NCBI GenBank assembly: GCA_038212215.1 | Contig: JBBQUT010000056.1 | Location: forward strand, 1-19,562 | DNA: 19,562 nt | From: JALZAI01 sp038212215 | GTDB lineage: Bacteria > Actinomycetota > Actinomycetes > Mycobacteriales > Jatrophihabitantaceae | Direction: 5' to 3' | Part shown: piece after piece, positions 14,243 to 19,562 of the stretch | How the letters are laid out: each line of letters begins with the position of its first letter | How positions within the stretch are numbered: position 1 is the stretch's first letter | Translations under genes and position numbers: made by a program | The notes under the pieces: generated by a model | What the model was told of the DNA's origin: nothing | The model's database searches: none | The model's input: only the letters and a program-made list of their open reading frames with translations

Positions 14243-15616
14243 ATGAGCACCGTCGCTGGTCAGGTACCGAGTGCTGACGTGGACGAGAGCAGCGGCAGCC
14301 GAGCCGCCGATCGCGTCGAGGCGCAGGAGGCTTCGGCCGAAGCCCAGCGAGCCCGCGCTGACGCTCAGCGCGCCGGCGCGGACGCGAAACAGGCCGAGCA
14401 TGGCGCACAGAAGGCAGAGGCTGGCGCCCAGGACACGCGGGAGTGTGCGGATGGCGCGGCCGAGGAGGCGACCCGGGCCGCTTTGGAAGCGGACGCGTTG
14501 TTGCTGGATGAGCAGGCGCAGAAGCTCGCCGCGCAGGCCGGCGAGGACCATCCGTTCGGGCTCCCGGGCCGTTCCGTGAGTCGGCAGGGCCTCGTCCGGG
14601 TCGGGTTCACCGTCACCTTCGGGGGGCTGCTTGCGCTCGCCCTGGGCGCTGCGATCGTCGCGATGGAGCAGGCTCTAGCCATGCTGGCGGTGGCTGCGTT
14701 CATCGCGATCGGACTGGAGCCAGCGGTCAGTTGGCTGGTCCGCCACGGGCTGCGTCGCGGCTTCGCGGTCCTGATCGTCAGCGTCCTGGCCTTCAGCGCG
14801 ATCACTGGGTTCATCTCCGCCGCCATTCCACCGATCGCCAACGAGGCGATCCACCTCACTCACGACGCACCCAGTTACCTGCAGAAATTGCAGGACAAAC
14901 ACACCACCATCGGCCGCCTCAACTCGCAGTTCCACCTCGAGGACAAGCTGACGGCCGCGGCCAGCAAGAAGCTGTCCGTCGACGCCCTCGGCGGCCTGTT
15001 GAGCGTCGGGACCGCGATCGTCTCTTTCACCTTCGAACTCGTGCTGGTGTGTGTGCTGACCCTGTATTTCCTAGCCGACTTTGAGCGCATCAAGCGCCTG
15101 TTCTACCGCCTGGCACCGCTTCCTCGCCGTCCCCGGGTCGGATTGCTAGGTGATGAGATCATCGCCCGCACCGGCGGCTACCTCCTGGGCAACCTATTCA
15201 CCTCCTTGATCGCGGTCATCTGCCAATACATCATTCTGCGCGCGCTCGGCGTGCCCTACGCACTGATGCTGTCGCTGTTCGTCGGGCTGCTCGACCTAGT
15301 CCCCTTGGTGGGATCAACGATCGCCGGAATCTTCGTCACCCTGGTCACCCTGGCTACCGTCTCGCTCACCGCCGCGATCATCAACATCGTCTTCACGATT
15401 GCCTACCGGCTCGCCGAGGACTACCTGATCAACCCGCGCATCCTGAAACGCACCGTCGACGTGCGACCAGCCGTTACGGTCGTCGCGGTGTTGCTCGGCG
15501 GCACCCTGTTCGGGATCATCGGCGCGCTGCTCGCCGTTCCGGTCGCCGCCGCCGTCCAATTGATGCTGACCGAAATGGTGTTCCCGCGAACTGATGCCGC
15601 CACCGACATGGCATAG
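14243..15616 (+). CDS. AI-2E family membrane protein with N-terminal coiled coil
   Basis: This 457-residue protein's C-terminal 340 residues match the AI-2E/PerM transporter family. There are hydrophobic segments near 121-160, 175-200 and 255-280, and a cluster at 320-450 that includes LGVPYALMLSLFVGLLDLVP and the ending LLAVPVAAAVQLML. Family members export small molecules or act as Na+/H+ antiporters; transport of autoinducer-2 is only a name-giving case. The first 110 residues are unusual: an Ala/Glu/Arg-rich coil with five consecutive heptads (AEAQRAR, ADAQRAG, ADAKQAE, HGAQKAE, AGAQDTR; 32-66), probably cytoplasmic and oligomeric. ATG 14243 is preceded by GAGGGA, better than ATG 14228. 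It is a single-gene unit with several candidate operators upstream. Confidence 0.87.
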   Translation: MSTVAGQVPSADVDESSGSRAADRVEAQEASAEAQRARADAQRAGADAKQAEHGAQKAEAGAQDTRECADGAAEEATRAALEADALLLDEQAQKLAAQAGEDHPFGLPGRSVSRQGLVRVGFTVTFGGLLALALGAAIVAMEQALAMLAVAAFIAIGLEPAVSWLVRHGLRRGFAVLIVSVLAFSAITGFISAAIPPIANEAIHLTHDAPSYLQKLQDKHTTIGRLNSQFHLEDKLTAAASKKLSVDALGGLLSVGTAIVSFTFELVLVCVLTLYFLADFERIKRLFYRLAPLPRRPRVGLLGDEIIARTGGYLLGNLFTSLIAVICQYIILRALGVPYALMLSLFVGLLDLVPLVGSTIAGIFVTLVTLATVSLTAAIINIVFTIAYRLAEDYLINPRILKRTVDVRPAVTVVAVLLGGTLFGIIGALLAVPVAAAVQLMLTEMVFPRTDAATDMA

Positions 15617-15646
15617 CCCCCGCCAGGAGTCGCCCACGGGCGGGCC
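15616..15646 (+). terminator. Weak GC hairpin after the AI-2E-family gene
   Basis: CCCGCC (15619-15624) can pair with GGCGGG (15639-15644) around a 14-base loop, right after the stop codon. There is no T-run, as is common in actinomycetes, so termination here is only a possibility. Confidence 0.25.
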
Positions 15647-15679
15647 CCGAACGGAGGAAGTGGAGATTCGGCACGGTGG

Positions 15680-16020
15680 CGCTGGTGCGGTGGTCGCTCG
15701 CTCGAGCCGAGACACTGATCTGGTGGGCTCGAAATGTGTATCGTGGTCCGCCCAGGCCGATGGCGATGCGCACGCTGCAGCGCTGCCGCGATCTTCGCCT
15801 TCGACAGGCCGGGTCGCGCGGACGGGATCGAGGGGCAACGGCGAGCAACTCCATCGCCTGTCCCGAATCCAGGTCCGCAAAGGGCTACCGAAGCGGCCAG
15901 GAAGTACTCCGCAGCGTGCAAGCCGCAGCACGTGGCGAGTGCGTTCCCAGATCAGGCTCTGGTGGCTGCGGGCGACCAGCTTCATCGCCTGAGTGAGCGT
16001 CGAGTCCAACGCAACCGGCC
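15680..16020 (-). pseudogene. Decayed IS110-family transposase fragment
   Basis: The minus strand encodes VALDSTLTQAMKLVARSHQS and then LIWERTRHVLRL, the highly characteristic mid-region of IS110-family transposases. Homology then changes frame (AAEYFLAASVAL, then GQAMELLAVAP, then LSKAKIAAALQRAHRHRPG), needing at least two indels. The N-terminal DEDD catalytic part and the C-terminal transposase_20 domain are missing. It fills the gap between the AI-2E-family gene and the response regulator. No element ends were seen, as expected for IS110, which lacks typical inverted repeats. Confidence 0.65.
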
Positions 16021-16101
16021 CGTGATGGGCCTGCCGGCGAGGTCCGGGAGGGGGCAAGGCCGTTGTCGTGCGGGAGGGTGGCCTGCTTCGGGTGGGTCGG
16101 G

Positions 16102-16767
16102 TCAGGGGCCGCCCTTCCAGTGGTCGATGCGGTGGTGATCGGGAGTGAATCCGTGCTTGACACCCCACAGCACCGCTTGGGTGCGGCTGGCGACGTCGAT
16201 CTTGCGGTAGACGGAGCGGATGTAGGACTTGACGGTGTTCGGGCTCAGGAAGGTCAGTGCGGCGACCTCGGCGTTGCTCTTGCCCTGCGTGATCAGGGCA
16301 AGGATTTCGGCCTCGCGATCGGTGAGGCCCTCGTGCCGGCCGGGCCAGTCGAGGCTCGTTGCTGAACGTGACCGCCTGGGCGCTTGGCTGACGATTCTCT
16401 CGCCGGCGTGCACGGCTTCCAGGGCCTCGACCAGTTCGCGGGCCGGGAGCGTCTTGGACAGGTAGCCGTGCGCGCCACGCCGGCGCGCGCTGTCGATCAG
16501 ATCCGGGGCGAAGTTCCACGTGTAGACCACAACGCGTTTCGCGCGGGGACTGCGCACGAGCACGTCGATCTCGTCGTGGTCGGACTCGGGTTGGGCGAAG
16601 GAGTCGTAGAGCGCGATGTCGACGGTGTCGACCAACGGCTTGTTCGCGTCAATCTCGGCGACAAGTACCCGGTCGCGGTAGGGATCGAGCATGCTCGCGA
16701 CACCGGTCAACACCACGTCATAGTCGTCGATCAAGGCGATCAGAACCGGAGACGACGCGGCTGCCAT
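16102..16767 (-). CDS. NarL/LuxR-type response regulator
   Basis: This 221-residue two-domain regulator has a receiver at about 7-128 with acidic pair Asp14-Asp15, probable phospho-acceptor Asp55 in VDIALYDSF, Thr83 in VVVYTWN and Lys105 in GYLSKTLP, so phosphorylation is possible. The DNA-binding domain at about 147-207 reads GLTDREAEILALITQGKSN, then LSPNTVKSYIRSVYRKI, then DVASRTQA: a normal LuxR HTH. No histidine kinase lies next to it, so its phosphate source is unknown. ATG 16767 has an AGGAGGG motif about 13 bases upstream, rather far. A double AGGGGTG element lies immediately beyond that motif, so self-regulation is plausible. It is divergent from the GlsB-type membrane protein gene. 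Confidence 0.9.
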   Translation of the reverse strand: MAAASSPVLIALIDDYDVVLTGVASMLDPYRDRVLVAEIDANKPLVDTVDIALYDSFAQPESDHDEIDVLVRSPRAKRVVVYTWNFAPDLIDSARRRGAHGYLSKTLPARELVEALEAVHAGERIVSQAPRRSRSATSLDWPGRHEGLTDREAEILALITQGKSNAEVAALTFLSPNTVKSYIRSVYRKIDVASRTQAVLWGVKHGFTPDHHRIDHWKGGP

Positions 16768-16787
16768 GCTTCGACGCTAACCCTCCT

Positions 16788-16818
16788 TAGGGGTGTACTG
16801 CACCAGCCCTAGGGGTGC
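16788..16818 (+). promoter_or_regulatory. Composite operator: two AGGGGTG boxes 22 bp apart (copy 2)
   Basis: TAGGGGTG at 16788-16795 and at 16810-16817 are identical direct repeats 22 bp apart, with a spacer beginning TACTGCACC. The element is 20-50 bp upstream of the response regulator start (minus strand) and 83 bp upstream of the GlsB-type start (plus strand), inside their shared promoter. Its partner at 13894 has the same spacing and a similar core. The adjacent response regulator is the obvious candidate binder. Confidence 0.55.
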
Positions 16819-16900
16819 TTCGGTGGAGGAATCGAGTCGCCGGCCCGTCGGCACCCCGTCCGACGCGACCAGCTCGCGTCCCATCGAAAGGAGCACGTCA

Positions 16901-17179
16901 ATGCTCGGTCTCGTCCTCACGCTGATCATCGTCGGACTCATTGCCGGCGCGCTGGCACGTCTGCTCATTCCTGGTAAGCAGGACATCGGCCTACTCATGA
17001 CGATCGTGCTCGGCGTCGTCGGCTCATTCATCGGCGGCTTCCTCGGCTACCTGATCTTCCACAAGGACGCCTCGGACGGCTTCTTCCAACCGGCAGGCCT
17101 CATCGGCTCTACTATCGGTGCGATCATTGCGCTGCTGGCCTACACCCGCATGGGCAGCCGGCACACCGTCCGCCACTGA
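16901..17179 (+). CDS. GlsB/YeaQ/YmgE-type stress response membrane protein
   Basis: This 92-residue membrane protein has three hydrophobic segments: 2-23, 29-53 and 64-82. Glycine-rich helices in IVGLIAGALARLLIPGKQ and IVLGVVGSFIGGFLGYLIF are the family hallmark. Family members are small inner-membrane proteins induced by acid, osmotic or stationary-phase stress and often associated with Asp23/Gls24 proteins; their biochemical role is unknown. ATG 16901 is preceded by AAAGGAG at ideal distance, so the longer upstream frame from 16793 is not used. It shares its promoter region and the double AGGGGTG element with the divergent response regulator, which probably controls it. Confidence 0.88.
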   Translation: MLGLVLTLIIVGLIAGALARLLIPGKQDIGLLMTIVLGVVGSFIGGFLGYLIFHKDASDGFFQPAGLIGSTIGAIIALLAYTRMGSRHTVRH

Positions 17180-17621
17180 ACCGTCGCGCTGGCGTTGCGC
17201 CCAGCCCGGATTGCGACACCATCGCTCCGCCGCCGCCCCGGTGGCACAGCTGCCCTGCCGCGCGGTGGTTCAACAATCCGACCGGGAGCAACACCGCATC
17301 ACGGACGACCGGACCAATCGATCACGCACACGCCGACGTCTCGTCAACGCCGGCGAGCGCCCCACGGGCACAGCCTGCGCCAACCCGCGGGGCAAGGCCG
17401 CTGACGACCAGGCGGGCGCCGAGCAACGACGCAAGCACAGTTGCCGGTGATGTTTGTGACGGCACCGACCGGGTACTGCGCACGCCTCCGTATTTTCTTC
17501 AGCTGCGCGGCGGGACACCGCTCAGCGGGACAGCCGTCTGATATAGAGCGCGAGGGCGGCACCGGGGTTGCGCAGACCGATTGTTCTTCAGCGACCACGC
17601 GCCGGCGCCGTAAAAGGCAAT
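17180..17621. other. 440-bp gap between convergent genes, no supported gene
   Basis: A plus-strand frame of 61 codons from GTG 17267 to 17450 is open but has no ribosome site and no recognisable motif. An 8-bp direct repeat GCGGGACA (about 17511 and 17526) is the only visible structure. A gene for phytoene synthase, often next to phytoene desaturase, is not here. Confidence 0.45.
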
Positions 17622-19205
17622 TCACCCGCGCGCTACTCGACCCGCTCGGCTACGCTGCATGAGCACACCGACAGTGCGCCGGCGCGTCCCAACGACTCGC
17701 TGTGCGGCCAGTCGCCCCGAGATGAGAACCATCGGCACGCCCACCCCCGGCTGTGTGTTCGAGCCGGTGAAAACCAGGTTCTCAATTCGCCGGTCCAGCG
17801 TAGGCGTCCGAAACGGTCCGGTCTGCATGAAGGTGTGCGCGGCCGCGAAGGGCGTGCCAGCGGCCATCCCTTGGGCCAGCCAGTCGGCCGGCGTGGTGAG
17901 CCGCTCGACCTCGATGTCCGTGCCGAACCCGGCGAAGCCGCGCTGCTCGAGCGTGTCGAGCATGTGCTCGCGATACCGCCCGGCCCGGCTCGTCCAGTCG
18001 ATTGGCGAACGGTGGTCGAGGTTCGGCGCTGGGAACAGGGTGTAAAAGGTGTTCCGTCCCGGCGGCGCGAGTGACGGGTCGGTGCGCGTCGCCATCGTCA
18101 CCAAGAACGACGGATCCTTCATGACGCCGCCGGCGCCGATGATCTCCGTGAAGGTGGAGTCCCACGCGTTGCCGAAGGAGACGGTGTGGTGCGCGGCCTC
18201 CGGGTAGTGCGCGGCCGAGCCCGCGTGCATGACGACACATGACGGCGAATAGGACAGTCGGCGCACGCGGCGCGGGGTGAATTCGGCCGGAAGCAACTCG
18301 CGGTAGGCCGTCGGCAGGTCGGCGTTGACGACTACCGCGTCGGCGGGGATCCGCTCACCGTCGCTGGTGATGACCGCGGTCGCCCGGCCGCGGGACAGTT
18401 CGATGCGCGCCGCCCGCACGCCGTAGCGCAGGTCGGCGCCGTGCTTGCCGGCCGCACCGGCCAGTGCGCGTGGCACGGCATGCATGCCACCTTCGGGGAA
18501 GTAGACCCCGGCTACGCAGTCCATGTACGTGATCACCGCGTAGATGGCAAGCGCCTGCGCGGGGGCCAGCCCTGCGTACATCGCCTGGAAGGAGAACAGC
18601 CGCTGCAGGCGCGTGTCGTTCATGAACGAGGCGACCATCGGGGCGAGCCGCCCGAATGCGCCCAGCCTGAGCAGGCCGAGCGCGGGGCGTCCCACCAATT
18701 GGAGCGCAGAGTCCAGGTTGCGGTCGATGAAGTGGTCCATCTCCAGCGTGTAGAGCTCGCGCAGGTGGGCGATGAAGCGGCGGTATCCGTCCGCATCACG
18801 GGCGCCGCAGTTCGCTGCGATCGTGTCGGCCATGACGTCGACGTCGGTGTGGACGTCCAACGACGAGCCGTCGGCGAAGCGCGCGCGGTAGGCCGGGTCG
18901 AGGCGCCGCAAGGTCAGCCAGTCCTCCAGCCGTTCACCCACTGCGGCGAGCACGTCGGCGACGATTCCCGGCATGGTCAGCACGCTCGGACCGGTGTCGA
19001 ACGTGTAGCCCGACTCTGTGAAGATGCCGGCGCGTCCACCGGGGACGTCGGACTGCTCGAGCACTGTCACCCGCCGTCCGGCACCCAGCAGGTTGAGCGT
19101 TGCCGACAGACCACCGAGCCCGGCGCCGATGACGACGACGTGCTCGTTGTGTCCTGGGACGTCGCTCTCCGGTTCGATCCGGTTCACGCTCGAGGTGCTG
19201 CTCAC
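17622..19205 (-). CDS. crtI: Phytoene desaturase (CrtI-type)
   Basis: This FAD-dependent carotenoid enzyme converts phytoene stepwise to neurosporene or lycopene at the membrane. From GTG 19205 it has 527 residues, the normal length. The N-terminal dinucleotide fold is HVVVIGAGLGGLSATLNLL, followed by LEQSDVPGGRAGIF and FDTGPSVLTMP, both strongly conserved. The C-terminal FAD motif NLVFTGSNTQPGVGVPMVLI is the actinobacterial CrtI form. GTG 19205 overlaps the stop of the upstream gene (GTGA) and has GGAG seven bases before it; GTG 19217 is the alternative start. It is translationally coupled to a gene that may make the isoprenoid precursor. A related ketolase or 4,4'-diapophytoene enzyme cannot be fully excluded. 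Confidence 0.92.
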   Translation of the reverse strand: MSSTSSVNRIEPESDVPGHNEHVVVIGAGLGGLSATLNLLGAGRRVTVLEQSDVPGGRAGIFTESGYTFDTGPSVLTMPGIVADVLAAVGERLEDWLTLRRLDPAYRARFADGSSLDVHTDVDVMADTIAANCGARDADGYRRFIAHLRELYTLEMDHFIDRNLDSALQLVGRPALGLLRLGAFGRLAPMVASFMNDTRLQRLFSFQAMYAGLAPAQALAIYAVITYMDCVAGVYFPEGGMHAVPRALAGAAGKHGADLRYGVRAARIELSRGRATAVITSDGERIPADAVVVNADLPTAYRELLPAEFTPRRVRRLSYSPSCVVMHAGSAAHYPEAAHHTVSFGNAWDSTFTEIIGAGGVMKDPSFLVTMATRTDPSLAPPGRNTFYTLFPAPNLDHRSPIDWTSRAGRYREHMLDTLEQRGFAGFGTDIEVERLTTPADWLAQGMAAGTPFAAAHTFMQTGPFRTPTLDRRIENLVFTGSNTQPGVGVPMVLISGRLAAQRVVGTRRRTVGVLMQRSRAGRVARG

Positions 19206-19562
19206 GACTTGCTCCACTGGTTGTTGACCTCGAGGGGTGCCACTAGCCTGCGCAACTCCGGGACCACCTTTGCCGGCACTGCCGACCGGACGTAGCGGCG
19301 TGGCCAGTCGGCCAGCCTCGCGATGCTCACCGCATCGACCATCCCACCGGCTGCGGGCCGTGTGGCGCGCAACGCGTCGCCCGCGATGCGCACCTGCTCG
19401 TCCGCGATCGCGAGCGCGGCACCGATCGCCCCGCTGCGCCGCACGAGGGTGCGCGCCCGACGCTGTTCGAGCTGATCGAGGCCGGGCCGCACGAGGTCGG
19501 CGAGTTCAGGACACGACCGCAGGGCGAGCACCAGGGGCACGGTCATCGTGCCCGAGGGCATG
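19202..19562 (-). CDS. C-terminal part of a probable polyprenyl (GGPP) synthase
   Basis: The last 119 residues of a gene running off the window. The piece starts GTMTVPLVLALRSCPELADL and contains TLVRRSGAIGAALAIADEQV, a helix resembling the end of trans-isoprenyl diphosphate synthases (LVRxSGAIE..., with Ala-rich helices after it). The catalytic Asp-rich motifs would lie upstream, outside the window, so the call rests on this tail and on the context: its stop overlaps the crtI start, and crtE-crtI order is common. It could instead be another carotenoid-cluster protein. The methionine at the window edge is not necessarily the start. Confidence 0.5.
   Translation of the reverse strand, partial: MPSGTMTVPLVLALRSCPELADLVRPGLDQLEQRRARTLVRRSGAIGAALAIADEQVRIAGDALRATRPAAGGMVDAVSIARLADWPRRYVRSAVPAKVVPELRRLVAPLEVNNQWSKS

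Noticed and set aside
15314..16519. A 401-codon minus-strand frame
   Set aside because: It crosses the response regulator in a wrong frame, the IS110 relic and the antisense of the AI-2E-family gene; only the IS110 peptide in its middle is meaningful.
16793..16900. Longer N-terminus for the GlsB-type protein
   Set aside because: It would run through the candidate operator; AAAGGAG before ATG 16901 marks the true start.
17267..17450. 61-codon plus-strand frame after the GlsB-type gene
   Set aside because: GTG start without ribosome site, low-complexity Arg-rich product, no motif.
1..19562. CRISPR array, rRNA or complete tRNA gene
   Set aside because: No regularly spaced repeats, rRNA-like stretches or full cloverleaf were seen; only the tRNA 3'-end fragment at 7437.

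Overview
The window looks like chromosomal DNA of a high-GC actinomycete. The codons are strongly G/C-ending. The gene families are typical of that group: a SARP/AfsR-type activator with an ATPase module, an ABC-2 exporter, an actinobacterial-style phytoene desaturase, a GlsB-type stress membrane protein and a NarL/LuxR response regulator. I cannot name a genus from sequence alone.

Layout. (1) 1-2515: the end of an unknown gene, a hemerythrin-like protein, then an ABC ATPase and its ABC-2 permease with a 4-bp overlap. (2) 2634-3410: a broken sensor kinase that stops just before its phospho-acceptor region, abutting an opposite-strand relic of a TM2-domain gene. (3) 3411-6452: a 1013-residue SARP-family regulator on the minus strand. 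(4) 6530-8215: a gene graveyard. It holds a decayed second copy of an ABC ATPase, fragments of a membrane protein, a tRNA-3'-end-like sequence touching the end of a tyrosine-recombinase fragment, and that fragment fused in frame to the N-terminal half of a transposase. (5) 8392-11418: intact metabolic genes: an epoxide-hydrolase-like protein, divergent from a serine alpha/beta hydrolase plus cupin pair, and a convergent MOSC protein. (6) 11864-13491: three decayed genes: a twice-frameshifted TetR regulator, a divergent quinone-oxidoreductase-like gene with four in-frame stops, and a LuxR C-terminal relic. (7) 13890-17179: a regulatory region, an AI-2E-family membrane protein with a heptad-repeat N-terminus, an IS110-type relic, a NarL-type response regulator and a divergent GlsB-type membrane protein. 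(8) 17622-19562: phytoene desaturase and the end of the gene upstream of it, probably a polyprenyl synthase, with overlapping stop and start.

The most interesting signal is not a gene. Two promoter regions, one upstream of the AI-2E-family gene and one between the response regulator and the GlsB-type gene, share a composite element: two direct AGGGGTG boxes exactly 22 bp apart, with a partly conserved centre. This suggests a small envelope-stress regulon controlled by the response regulator encoded here.

The window is unusually rich in relics (about ten), concentrated at 2634-3410, 6530-8215 and 11864-13491, between intact genes. This points to an integration and deletion hotspot. All family assignments come from reading motifs; no database search was run.
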